Shown in pieces: positions 35,663 through 44,201 of a stretch of DNA of 64,000 nucleotides. The position numbers were made by a program, and so were the translations under genes. Every line of letters starts with the position of its first letter. Positions within the stretch are counted from its first letter, which is position 1. The DNA is from Pseudomonas sp. B21-015 (GTDB taxonomy: Bacteria; Pseudomonadota; Gammaproteobacteria; Pseudomonadales; Pseudomonadaceae), in the NCBI RefSeq assembly GCF_024749285.1, contig NZ_CP087196.1, positions 4,402,001 through 4,466,000 on the forward strand. The letters are read 5' to 3'. The notes beneath the pieces are model-generated. The model was not told where the DNA came from, made no database searches, and was given only the letters and a program-made list of their open reading frames with translations.

Positions 35663-36967
35663 ATGCCTCTGACTCGCAAAGCCTACCGCGCCACCATTCT
35701 GCACAGCATCGCCGACCCTGCCGAAGTGGGCATCGAAGCCTCTTACGAGTATTTCGAAGACGGCCTGCTGGTGGTCGAGAACGGCCAGATCAGCGCCATC
35801 GGCCACGCCAGCGAATTGCTGCCGACCCTGCCGGCCGACATCGAGATCACTCATTACCAGGACGCGCTGATCACCCCAGGCTTCATCGACACCCACATCC
35901 ACCTGCCGCAAACCGGCATGGTCGGCGCCTACGGCGAGCAACTGCTGGACTGGCTCAACACCTACACGTTCCCATGCGAAAGCCAGTTCGCCGACAAGGC
36001 CCACGCGGATGAAGTCGCGGATATTTTCATCAAGGAACTGCTGCGCAACGGCACCACCACCGCGCTGGTGTTCGGCAGCGTGCATCCACAATCGGTGAAT
36101 TCGTTTTTCGAGGCCGCCGAACAGCTGGACCTGCGGATGATCGCCGGCAAGGTGATGATGGACCGCAACGCGCCGGACTACCTGATCGACACCGCCGAAT
36201 CGAGCTACGTCGAAAGCAAGGCGCTGATCGAGCGCTGGCACGGCAAGGGCCGCTTGCACTATGCAGTTACCCCACGCTTCGCCCCGACCAGCACCCCGGA
36301 ACAACTGACTCTCGCCGGTCAGTTGCTCAGCGAATACCCGGATCTGTACATGCAGACCCACATCAGCGAGAACCTCAAGGAAGTCGAGTGGGTCAAGGCA
36401 CTGTTCCCGGAGCGCAAGGGCTACCTGGACGTCTACGATCACTACCAATTGCTCGGTGAGCGTTCGGTGTTCGCCCACGGCGTGCACCTGTGCGACGACG
36501 AATGCGCGCGCCTGGCGCAGACCGGGTCGGCCATCGCCTTCTGCCCGACCTCCAACTTCTTCCTCGGCAGTGGCTTGTTCAATCTGCCGATGGCCGAGAA
36601 GCACAAACTCAATGTCGGCCTCGGTACCGACGTCGGGGGTGGCACCAGTTTCTCGCTGCTGCAAACCCTGAACGAAGCCTACAAAGTCATGCAACTGCAA
36701 GGCGCGCGGCTGAGCCCGTTCAAGTCGCTGTACCTGGCCACCCTCGGCGGCGCCCGCGCGCTGCGCCTGGAAGACAAGATCGGCACCTTGCAACCAGGCA
36801 CCGACGCGGACTTCCTGGTGCTGGACTACAACGCCACGCCACTGCTCAGCTATCGCCTGAAACAGGCCAATAACATTGCCGAAACGTTGTTTGTATTGAT
36901 GACACTGGGGGATGACCGGACGGTGTTGCAGACGTATGCGGCGGGGAATCTGGTGCATCAGCGCTAA
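35663..36967 (+). CDS. guaD: Guanine deaminase
   Basis: 434 residues of the amidohydrolase superfamily. Metal ligands in DTHIHLPQTG, QTHISENLKEV and VFAHGVHL, and the catalytic aspartate in GLGTDVGGG; the GMVGAYGEQLLDWL segment is specific to guanine deaminase. It makes xanthine for XdhAB. ATG 35663 is nine bases after the xdhC stop; an in-frame TTG at 35651 is less likely. A REP repeat and terminator follow. Confidence 0.94.
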   Translation: MPLTRKAYRATILHSIADPAEVGIEASYEYFEDGLLVVENGQISAIGHASELLPTLPADIEITHYQDALITPGFIDTHIHLPQTGMVGAYGEQLLDWLNTYTFPCESQFADKAHADEVADIFIKELLRNGTTTALVFGSVHPQSVNSFFEAAEQLDLRMIAGKVMMDRNAPDYLIDTAESSYVESKALIERWHGKGRLHYAVTPRFAPTSTPEQLTLAGQLLSEYPDLYMQTHISENLKEVEWVKALFPERKGYLDVYDHYQLLGERSVFAHGVHLCDDECARLAQTGSAIAFCPTSNFFLGSGLFNLPMAEKHKLNVGLGTDVGGGTSFSLLQTLNEAYKVMQLQGARLSPFKSLYLATLGGARALRLEDKIGTLQPGTDADFLVLDYNATPLLSYRLKQANNIAETLFVLMTLGDDRTVLQTYAAGNLVHQR

Positions 36968-36980
36968 GATCTTCCGGGCT

Positions 36981-37082
36981 GATCGTTCCCATGCTCCGCG
37001 TGGGAATGCCTCTAGGGACGCTCCGCGTCCAGTGACGCGGAGCGTCACGGGCTGCATTCCCACGCAGAGCGTGGGAACGATC
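36981..37082. repeat. REP-type inverted repeat (family D) after guaD
   Basis: GATCGTTCCCATGCTCCGCG plus TGGGAATGC is returned inverted, ending at 37082; the inner part (GACGCTCCGCGTC) is itself palindromic. The left arm has two differences from the other family D copies. Confidence 0.86.
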
Positions 37083-37090
37083 TGATACTC

Positions 37091-37131
37091 AAAAAAATCC
37101 CCCGCAACCGGAAGGCTGCGGGGGATTTTTT
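37091..37131. terminator. Bidirectional terminator between guaD and the second gntR gene
   Basis: AAAAATCCCCCGCA and TGCGGGGGATTTTT form a 14-bp stem with A- and T-runs at the edges, between convergent guaD and the gntR gene at 37144-37908. Confidence 0.92.
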
Positions 37132-37143
37132 ATCATCGGTACT

Positions 37144-37908
37144 TCAGAGCTTCGCGACAGGCCGCCCCGGCTTCTTGGTCTGCAACAAATGCGAAAACAC
37201 CGCATGCAAATCATCCGACGCACTTTCTTCGTCGAGGTTGAGCTTGCTGTCGATGTGGTCCATGTGATGCATCATCAGGTCCACCGCCAGGGTCGCGTCC
37301 CGCGCTTCGATGGCGTTGATCAACTGGGTGTGTTCATCGTAGGAACAGTGGGAACGGTTGCCGCTCTCGTACTGGGCGATGATCAACGAAGTCTGGGACA
37401 CCAGGCTGCGCTGGAAGCTGATCAGCGGCGCGTTTTTCGCCGCTTCGGCCAGCTTCAAGTGAAACTCGCCCGACAGACGGATTCCGGCGCCACGATCGCC
37501 ACGGGAGAAACTGTCGCGCTCGTCGTTGACCATCTGCCGCAAGTCGGCAATCTCCTCGGCCGTGGCATGCTGCACCGCCAGTTCAGTGATCGCCCGCTCC
37601 ACCAGACGCCGTGCCATAAACACCTGACGGGCCTCTTCGACACTCGGGCTGGCGACGACAGCACCGCGATTCGGTCGCAGCAACACTACGCCTTCATGGG
37701 CCAGACGCGACAGCGCACGGCGAATGATGGTGCGGCTGACCCCGAAAATTTCCCCCAGCGCTTCTTCGCTCAACTTGGTGCCGGGCGCCAGACGCTGTTC
37801 GAGGATGGCCTCGAAGATATGCGCATAGACAATATCGTCCTGGGTACCGGTGCGGCCGGCTTTGCCTGCTCGCGGTTGTTTCTTGAGGGGTTGCAACTGT
37901 TCGTTCAT
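37144..37908 (-). CDS. GntR-family (FCD type) transcriptional regulator
   Basis: 254 residues. The DNA-binding domain occupies about 22-92 (VYAHIFEAILEQRLAPGTKL, IFGVSRTIIRRALSRLAHEG), and the FCD domain has the expected histidines (GEFHLKLAEAAKN; HCSYDEHTQLINAI). ATG 37908 is chosen; the frame to 38064 has no clear start. Divergent from the BenE-type transporter and convergent with guaD, it is a likely regulator of the transporter and possibly of purine use. A good palindrome lies 92 bases upstream of the start. Confidence 0.87.
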   Translation of the reverse strand: MNEQLQPLKKQPRAGKAGRTGTQDDIVYAHIFEAILEQRLAPGTKLSEEALGEIFGVSRTIIRRALSRLAHEGVVLLRPNRGAVVASPSVEEARQVFMARRLVERAITELAVQHATAEEIADLRQMVNDERDSFSRGDRGAGIRLSGEFHLKLAEAAKNAPLISFQRSLVSQTSLIIAQYESGNRSHCSYDEHTQLINAIEARDATLAVDLMMHHMDHIDSKLNLDEESASDDLHAVFSHLLQTKKPGRPVAKL

Positions 37909-38000
37909 GGGCACTCGAGTCGGGAGAACTGCGGCGAATTGACCGTGACTGTAATACGGCACAGTGGGTCGCTGGCAAGTATCGCGTAAAAAACACTGCA

Positions 38001-38012
38001 ATTGTACACAAT
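38001..38012. promoter_or_regulatory. Candidate GntR operator in the benE promoter region
   Basis: ATTGTACACAAT is a perfect inverted repeat ATTGT-N2-ACAAT, close to the TTGTATACAA-type sites bound by several FCD-class GntR regulators. It sits between the divergent gntR (37908) and transporter (38178) starts, so the neighbouring regulator is the obvious candidate. Confidence 0.5.
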
Positions 38013-38177
38013 GGACGGTGGCAACACGACTGTACGGCTGTTTGTCGCCTTCGCTGTATTGCAACGACCGGTTACTTTTCAGTTTAGGCTTGAACGCAGA
38101 ATCCGCAGCCTGAACACAATCCCACAGGGTTCAGCGTCGCTTCGGACATCTTCACCCGTATAAGGAACGCCGCTGTC

Positions 38178-39368
38178 ATGACCGACGCCACGCACACGCA
38201 GCTTCGCCCCCTGACTGATACGTCACCTTCGGCCATCGTCGCCGGGTTCATCGCCATGATGACCGGCTACACCAGCTCACTGGCGCTGATGTTCCAGGCC
38301 GGGCAAGCGGCGGGCCTGAGCAGCGGGCAGATTTCGTCGTGGATCTGGGCGATATCCATCGGCATGGCGGTGTGCTCGATCGGCCTGTCCCTGCGCTACC
38401 GCACCCCGATCACCATCGCCTGGTCGACCCCCGGCGCGGCGTTGCTGATCACCAGCCTGGGCGGTGTCAGCTACGGCGAGGCCATCGGCGCCTACATTAC
38501 TTGCGCGGTGCTGGTGACCCTTTGTGGTTTGACCGGCAGTTTCGAACGGCTGGTGAAAAAGATTCCGGCCTCATTGGCGGCGGCGTTGCTGGCGGGGATT
38601 CTGTTCAAGATCGGCAGCGAGATTTTCGTCGCCGCCCAGCACCGCACCGCGCTGGTCCTGGGGATGTTCTTCACGTATCTGCTGGTCAAGCGCCTGTCAC
38701 CGCGCTACGCCGTGCTGGCGGCACTGTTGATTGGCACCGCGCTGGCCGGTTTCATGGGGTTGCTGGATTTCAGTGGTTTTCACCTTGAAGTCGCGACGCC
38801 GGTCTGGACCACGCCGCATTTCTCCCTGGCCGCGACCATCAGCATCGGTATCCCGCTGTTCGTGGTGGCGATGACCTCGCAGAACATGCCGGGCATCGCC
38901 GTATTGCGCGCCGACGGTTACAACGTGCCGGCCTCGCCGCTGATCACCACTACCGGCATTGCCTCGTTGCTGTTGGCGCCGTTCGGTTCCCACGGGATCA
39001 ACCTGGCCGCCATCAGCGCGGCGATCTGCACCGGGCCGCATGCCCATGAAGATCGCAACAAGCGCTACACGGCAGCGGTCTGGTGCGGGATTTTCTACGG
39101 GATTGCCGGGGTGTTCGGTGCGACATTGGCGGCGTTGTTTGCCGCATTGCCTAAGGAACTGGTGCTGTCGATTGCCGCGCTGGCGCTGTTCGGCTCGATC
39201 ATCAATGGCTTGAGCATTGCCATGGCGCAAGTGCAGGAACGGGAAGCGGCGTTGATTACCTTTATGGTGACGGCGTCGGGGCTGACGCTGTTTTCCATCG
39301 GTTCGGCGTTCTGGGGGATTGTGGCGGGGGTGTTGACCTTGCTGATCTTGAACTGGCGCAAGGCCTGA
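38178..39368 (+). CDS. BenE-family proton-coupled transporter, possibly for purines
   Basis: 396 residues with 11-12 predicted membrane helices. The N-terminal SAIVAGFIAMMTGYTSSLALMFQAG and IAWSTPGAALLI segments mark the benzoate:H+ symporter (BenE) family. No benzoate-degradation genes lie nearby; instead the gene is next to guaD, xdhABC and a GntR regulator. A purine or related substrate is a reasonable inference, but the family name alone does not show it. Confidence 0.82.
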   Translation: MTDATHTQLRPLTDTSPSAIVAGFIAMMTGYTSSLALMFQAGQAAGLSSGQISSWIWAISIGMAVCSIGLSLRYRTPITIAWSTPGAALLITSLGGVSYGEAIGAYITCAVLVTLCGLTGSFERLVKKIPASLAAALLAGILFKIGSEIFVAAQHRTALVLGMFFTYLLVKRLSPRYAVLAALLIGTALAGFMGLLDFSGFHLEVATPVWTTPHFSLAATISIGIPLFVVAMTSQNMPGIAVLRADGYNVPASPLITTTGIASLLLAPFGSHGINLAAISAAICTGPHAHEDRNKRYTAAVWCGIFYGIAGVFGATLAALFAALPKELVLSIAALALFGSIINGLSIAMAQVQEREAALITFMVTASGLTLFSIGSAFWGIVAGVLTLLILNWRKA

Positions 39369-39413
39369 GGGCCCCTTCGCGGGCCAAGCCATGCGCCTAC
39401 AAAAAGCAGGCAT

Positions 39414-39446
39414 AAAAAAACGGCGACCCTTGGGGCGCCGTTCTTT
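39414..39446. terminator. Bidirectional terminator between benE-type gene and yggL
   Basis: CGGCG-ACCCTTGGGG-CGCCG with seven A residues on the left and TTCTTT on the right. It separates two convergent genes. A degenerate REP half-site occurs just upstream (39370-39405). Confidence 0.75.
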
Positions 39447-39452
39447 AGAACA

Positions 39453-39797
39453 TCAAGCTACCGGATTGATCGGCTTTTCCGGGTACCAGACGTCGATCAG
39501 CGGGCTGACAGTCGCTTCTGTCAGTTCGCTGCGGCCTTTGAGCCAGGTTTCAACAGCGGCACGCTGCTCTTCGGATACCGAGCCACGCTTCTGCAGGCAA
39601 ACCAGACCGAAATCGTCGCCGCCGACATAGCCCAGACCGTTGGCTTCCATGGCTTCTTTCAGGAACGCGTCGAGGAAAGCATCAATGGCTTCATCAGCCA
39701 AATCTTCTTTGAAATCCAGGTTCAGCTCGAAACCCAGCTCTTGAAATTCATCGACGCACAGTTTTTTGCGCAGACGCTGGGAACGGTTAGTCGCCAT
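39453..39797 (-). CDS. yggL: YggL family 50S ribosome-associated protein
   Basis: 114 residues of the YggL/DUF469 family: RSQRLRKKLCVDEFQELGFE at the N-terminus and an acidic middle (DFKEDLADEAIDAFLDAF). E. coli YggL is reported to associate with the large ribosomal subunit. ATG 39797 with GAGGATT upstream is preferred to the ATG further up. It ends in the terminator at 39414-39446. Confidence 0.85.
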   Translation of the reverse strand: MATNRSQRLRKKLCVDEFQELGFELNLDFKEDLADEAIDAFLDAFLKEAMEANGLGYVGGDDFGLVCLQKRGSVSEEQRAAVETWLKGRSELTEATVSPLIDVWYPEKPINPVA

Positions 39798-40031
39798 TGG
39801 AACAATCCTCATAAGTAATAACGGGCCGCACTTTAGCAGTTTAAGGCGCCGATTGCCCGCCTCAGAACGGTGCGACGCCTACCGTCGGTAAAAAAATACC
39901 GGATTAGGCGACCAAGGTACGGCACAAGCCGTTCCACCTTGGGGCATAATGCCGACACTTTCATGACCGCTGAGGGAGTTTATCGCCATGCCCTCGTCTT
40001 TTTTCCCCTCGGCTGTAGGGTTTTATTTCAG

Positions 40032-41492
40032 ATGATCAAATCTTTGCGTCCATTGCTGCTGGCCAGCCTTCTTCTGCCTCTGGCCCTTCCTGTTTCCGCC
40101 GCGCCGATCAACACCGCCCTGTCACCCAACGTCGAAAAGGCCCTCAAGGCCAGCAAACTGCAGGACAGTGCCCTGTCGCTGGTGATGATCCCGCTCAACG
40201 GCCCGGGCACCCCGACCATTTTCAATGCCGACGTTTCGGTCAATCCGGCCTCGACCATGAAGCTGGTCACCACGTATGCCGCGCTGGAAATGCTTGGCCC
40301 CAACCACCAGTGGAAAACCGAGTTCTACACCGATGGCACCCTCAGCGGTGGCATCCTCAACGGCAACCTCTACCTCAAGGGTGGCGGCGATCCGAAGCTG
40401 AACATGGAAAAACTCTGGCTGCTGATGCGCGACTTGCGCGCCAATGGCGTGACCCAGGTCACCGGCGACCTGGTGCTGGACCGCGGCTTCTTCACACAAC
40501 CGCAACTGCCCCAATTCAATGACGACGGCAATGACGAGAACAAACCGTTCCTGGTCAAGCCCGACGCGCTGCTGGTCAATCTCAAGGCCCTGCGCTTCGT
40601 GGCGCGCAACGACTCGGGCAAGGTCCTGGTGTCGGTCGAGCCGCCGATTGCCAGCATCCGTATCGACAATCAGGTCAAGGCGCTCAACTCCAAGCAATGC
40701 ACCGGGGGCGTGCGCTACAACCCGGTGACCCAGGCCGATGGCAGCGTCACCGTGACCGTCGGCGGCCAGTTGGGCGAAGGTTGCAGCTCCCAGACCTACC
40801 TGTCGCTGCTCGACCATGCGACCTACACCGCCGGTGCTGTGCGGGCGATCTGGAAGGAGCTGGGCGGCAGCATCCAGGGCCAGGACCGTCTGGCACCGAC
40901 GCCGAGCAGCGCCAAAGTGCTGGCCCGAGCCTACTCGCCAGACCTGGCGGAAATCATTCGCGACATCAACAAATACAGTAACAACACCATGGCTCAGCAG
41001 TTGTTCCTGAGCCTGGGCCAGAAGTTCCGCACTGACGCCGACGGTGACGACGCCAAGGCGGCCCAGCGTGTGGTGCGTCAGTGGCTGGCGCAGAAAGGCA
41101 TCACCGCACCGCACCTGGTGATGGAAAACGGCTCCGGCCTGTCCCGCGCCGAGCGAGTGAGCGCCCGTGAAATGGCCGCGATGCTGCAAGCCGCCTGGCA
41201 CAGCCCGTATGCCGCCGAGTTCATCAGCTCAATGCCGATTGCCGGCACCGACGGCACCATGCGCAAACGCCTGAAGACCACCGCGATGCGTGGTGAAGCC
41301 CACGTCAAGACCGGCACCTTGAACACCGTGCGCGCCATTTCCGGCTACAGCCGCGACATCAATGGTAATACCTGGGCAGTGGTGGCAATCCTCAACGACA
41401 AGGCGCCATTTGGCGCCTCCTCGGTGCTGGATCAGGTGCTGCTGGATCTGTATCGCCAGCCGAAACTGCCGACTACGGCTTCGGTGCTGTAA
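40032..41492 (+). CDS. dacB: D-alanyl-D-alanine carboxypeptidase/endopeptidase (PBP4)
   Basis: 486 residues with a signal peptide (about 1-23, ending VSA-AP). Penicillin-binding motifs S74-x-x-K77 (STMK), SNN (in KYSNNTMAQ) and KTGT near residue 430 identify the class C, PBP4-type enzyme, with an inserted domain between them. It acts in the periplasm on peptidoglycan cross-links and pentapeptides. The start is at ATG 40032; the frame is open back to 39870 but lacks a signal peptide from there. REP family D follows. Confidence 0.94.
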   Translation: MIKSLRPLLLASLLLPLALPVSAAPINTALSPNVEKALKASKLQDSALSLVMIPLNGPGTPTIFNADVSVNPASTMKLVTTYAALEMLGPNHQWKTEFYTDGTLSGGILNGNLYLKGGGDPKLNMEKLWLLMRDLRANGVTQVTGDLVLDRGFFTQPQLPQFNDDGNDENKPFLVKPDALLVNLKALRFVARNDSGKVLVSVEPPIASIRIDNQVKALNSKQCTGGVRYNPVTQADGSVTVTVGGQLGEGCSSQTYLSLLDHATYTAGAVRAIWKELGGSIQGQDRLAPTPSSAKVLARAYSPDLAEIIRDINKYSNNTMAQQLFLSLGQKFRTDADGDDAKAAQRVVRQWLAQKGITAPHLVMENGSGLSRAERVSAREMAAMLQAAWHSPYAAEFISSMPIAGTDGTMRKRLKTTAMRGEAHVKTGTLNTVRAISGYSRDINGNTWAVVAILNDKAPFGASSVLDQVLLDLYRQPKLPTTASVL

Positions 41493-41502
41493 TCCCCAAC
41501 CT

Positions 41503-41612
41503 GATCGTTCCCACGCTCTGCGTGGGAATGCAGCCGGTGACGCTCCGCGTCCCTGCCGAAGCGGACGCGGAGCGTCCATTGAGGCATTCCCACGCAGAGC
41601 GTGGGAACGATC
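41503..41612. repeat. REP-type inverted repeat (family D) after dacB
   Basis: GATCGTTCCCACGCTCTGCG plus TGGGAATGC at the left end is returned inverted, ending at 41612. A truncated family C half (GGCTCGCTCCCACAGGGAT, about 41633-41651) lies alongside, suggesting two REP types have landed in the same 3' region. Confidence 0.87.
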
Positions 41613-41666
41613 ACAAGCCCCCTCGCCACATAGGCTCGCTCCCACAGGGATTGCATGCAGCCTGGG

Positions 41667-44057
41667 TTAATTCATCTGCCCCTCAACCCGATCCCGGCCC
41701 GCCTGCTTCGCCGCATAAACCCCCGAATCCGCCCGCAACAGCAACGCATCCGCGCCCTCTCCGGCCTTCCAGCTGGCAATCCCGAAACTCGCGGTGACGA
41801 TCCCGACCTCGTCGATCGGCGCACTGCGCAACCCTTGCCACAACTCCACGGCTAATACATGAGCCCGTATGCCGTCGATATCTGGACAGAGCACCATGAA
41901 CTCTTCGCCCCCCAGGCGGCAGAACACATCGGTGCGTCGCAGGCGACCGCCAATGCGCTGACACACCGCCTGCAACACGCGATCGCCCACGGCATGACCG
42001 TGCTGGTCATTGATGCGCTTGAAGTGATCGATGTCGAGCATGATCACCGACAACTCGCCCCCACCACGCTCGACTCGAGCCATTTCGGTGATCAGGCGCT
42101 CCTGGAAGTAGCGGCGGTTATGAATCCCGGTCAGGGAGTCGGTCACTGACAGTGCGCGCAATTCCTCTTCCACGCGCTTCAGGTCAGAGATGTCGGAAAT
42201 GTAGCCATGCCACAGCACGCCACCACCGGGCAGTTCCTCCGGAGTCGCTTCGCCGCGGACCCAGCGCAGGCCACGCTCGGGCAATTGCACGCGGTACTCT
42301 TCACGCCAGGGGCTGAGGGTGTCAGCCGAGGCCAGGATCGAAGCGCGGACCCGACGTGCGTCCTGAGGATGAATCCGCGCGAACACCGCTTCGGCATTGC
42401 GCAGCAGCACATCCGGCTCGAGTTCATAGATATCGCGCATACCGTCGCTGGCGTAGATCACGCTGAAGCGCCCATCGAATTCCATCTTGAACTGGTAAAT
42501 CCCGCCGGGCACATGGGCGCTGAGCTTCTTCAACAACAGGTCCCGTGCCGCCAGGGCTTCGTGGACGCGCTTGCGCTCGGTGATGTCGATACAGATCGCC
42601 AGGTGCCCGACCCACAAGCCTTGCTCGTCAAGGACCGGGGTCGCCAGCATGTTCACCGCCAAGTGACTGCCGTCGTGGCGGACCAGCGTCCACTCCCGGG
42701 CTTCGTGACCGCCCTCTTCCCCGCCTTCGACCAGCATCGCCTGACACGTCGGGATCGGCTTGCCATAGCGCGCGCTCAACTCCGCCGACCGCGCCTCGAG
42801 TTCCCGGGGCAGGTGCAGGTTTTCCAGGGTCATGTGGCCCACGGCCTGTGCACTGGAGTAACCGAGCATGTGCTCTGCACCGGCGTTGAAGGTGCTGATG
42901 ATCCCACGCAGGTCGGTGGCGATGATTGCCACCTGAGTCGCGGCATTCAGCACACCGCGTAACTGGCCATGAGTGCCGCGCAACTCTTGCTCCCGGGAGC
43001 GTAGTTCCTGGGTCCGCTGTTCCACCACCTGCAGCGCCCGTTGGCGCTGGCTGACCAACACATAGAGCAACACAGTGAGCAGCAGACTGAGCAAACCGCC
43101 GAGCACCACCAGGCTGGTCACCGAAGAATGGTTGGCTTGCAGGAACGCGATGCTGGGCCGCATATCCACTTGATATTCGTGGTCCGCCAGACGCAGCAAT
43201 CGCGTGGAGGACAAGTCACTGGCCCCTGCCGTGTTGCTCGACTCGTACAACACTTCGTGCTGATCATCGGTGGATAAGTCGAGGATGCCCACCGAGAGAA
43301 AGTCATGATCGTCTTCCGGCAGCCCATCCGCCAGCAGCTGGCGCATGCTAATCACCGCCATGACATATCCGTCGGATACGGCGCTCGGGGTTTTCTGACG
43401 GTTGACCGGCGCCACCAGCAACACGCCTCGCGAATAGGCGGGCTCGATGCCTGCCAGATGCAACGGTTGCGACACGACCATGCTGCCATTGCGATCGGCC
43501 CGTTCCAAGATCGAACGACGCAGGGGCTGGGCCAGCAGGTCGTAACCCAGCTGCGTGGGCAGTCGGCTCTGGGTTTGAGTATAGAGCACCGGCACGTACT
43601 CGCCCCGCTCGCCGGCCTGTTGCAACTGGCCGTCGGCGTTGAGTTCGCGAAAGGTAAAATCGTTGAAGCCTTCTTCACGCACGGCGCGCTCAAGCATTGG
43701 CCGTTCGGTGCCGGAAACCCGCGGTGCCCAAGAGTAGGCCTGGGTGCGACGCAAAAGAGGTTTGGCGTACCCGTCGAATTCCTCGCGGGACACCGACTTG
43801 GAATTGGCGAAGAACCGCCGCAGGCCGTCGAGGCGCTGCTCCTGATCTTCGAAACGCTCTTCGATACGGCTGTAACGTTCACTGGCGAGCAACTGGAAAC
43901 GTTGCCGCAATTGCTGGTGAAACTGATTGAGCGTCGCCCAGGCCAGCAAACCCGTGAGAATCCCGCCCACGAGCAATACCAGCAGTGCGACCAGCCAGGC
44001 CGAAACATCTTCGCGGATAAAACCCAGGATCTTGGGGCGCACGGCGTGCAACGACAT
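41667..44057 (-). CDS. Membrane-bound CHASE-PAS-PAS-GGDEF diguanylate cyclase
   Basis: 796 residues. Two membrane helices (about 19-40 and 320-340) enclose a periplasmic CHASE-type sensor, followed by PAS domains (about 375-490 and 505-630, the latter with a PAC region) and a GGDEF domain. The active site reads GGEEF, with the inhibitory-site RRTD five residues upstream, so it should be an active, product-inhibited diguanylate cyclase making c-di-GMP. No EAL domain. The signal sensed is not deducible; the CHASE part has the EEFDGYAKPLL...YSWAPRV pattern. Confidence 0.9.
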   Translation of the reverse strand: MSLHAVRPKILGFIREDVSAWLVALLVLLVGGILTGLLAWATLNQFHQQLRQRFQLLASERYSRIEERFEDQEQRLDGLRRFFANSKSVSREEFDGYAKPLLRRTQAYSWAPRVSGTERPMLERAVREEGFNDFTFRELNADGQLQQAGERGEYVPVLYTQTQSRLPTQLGYDLLAQPLRRSILERADRNGSMVVSQPLHLAGIEPAYSRGVLLVAPVNRQKTPSAVSDGYVMAVISMRQLLADGLPEDDHDFLSVGILDLSTDDQHEVLYESSNTAGASDLSSTRLLRLADHEYQVDMRPSIAFLQANHSSVTSLVVLGGLLSLLLTVLLYVLVSQRQRALQVVEQRTQELRSREQELRGTHGQLRGVLNAATQVAIIATDLRGIISTFNAGAEHMLGYSSAQAVGHMTLENLHLPRELEARSAELSARYGKPIPTCQAMLVEGGEEGGHEAREWTLVRHDGSHLAVNMLATPVLDEQGLWVGHLAICIDITERKRVHEALAARDLLLKKLSAHVPGGIYQFKMEFDGRFSVIYASDGMRDIYELEPDVLLRNAEAVFARIHPQDARRVRASILASADTLSPWREEYRVQLPERGLRWVRGEATPEELPGGGVLWHGYISDISDLKRVEEELRALSVTDSLTGIHNRRYFQERLITEMARVERGGGELSVIMLDIDHFKRINDQHGHAVGDRVLQAVCQRIGGRLRRTDVFCRLGGEEFMVLCPDIDGIRAHVLAVELWQGLRSAPIDEVGIVTASFGIASWKAGEGADALLLRADSGVYAAKQAGRDRVEGQMN

Positions 44058-44154
44058 AGAGACAGCTCAAAACGCCAGGTGCCGGAAAAGCCCATTGGCC
44101 GTGGGATGAGTTATAGCTATTAGCCACTAATTTGACCAGCACTGAAAGAACCCA

Positions 44155-44178
44155 AGAGCCTTTAAAAATCAAGGCTCT
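44155..44178. terminator. Hairpin after rlmKL
   Basis: AGAGCCTT and AAGGCTCT pair around an eight-base AT-rich loop, between the rlmKL stop and the cyclase gene. There is no T-run directly after it, so it is a weak terminator at best. Confidence 0.4.
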
Positions 44179-44201
44179 GTGGATCCAATCGTGCTCAAGT
44201 G

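Noticed and set aside
41667..44057. Histidine kinase interpretation of the CHASE-PAS protein
   Set aside because: The C-terminus carries GGEEF and lacks H-box and ATPase motifs, so it is a diguanylate cyclase.
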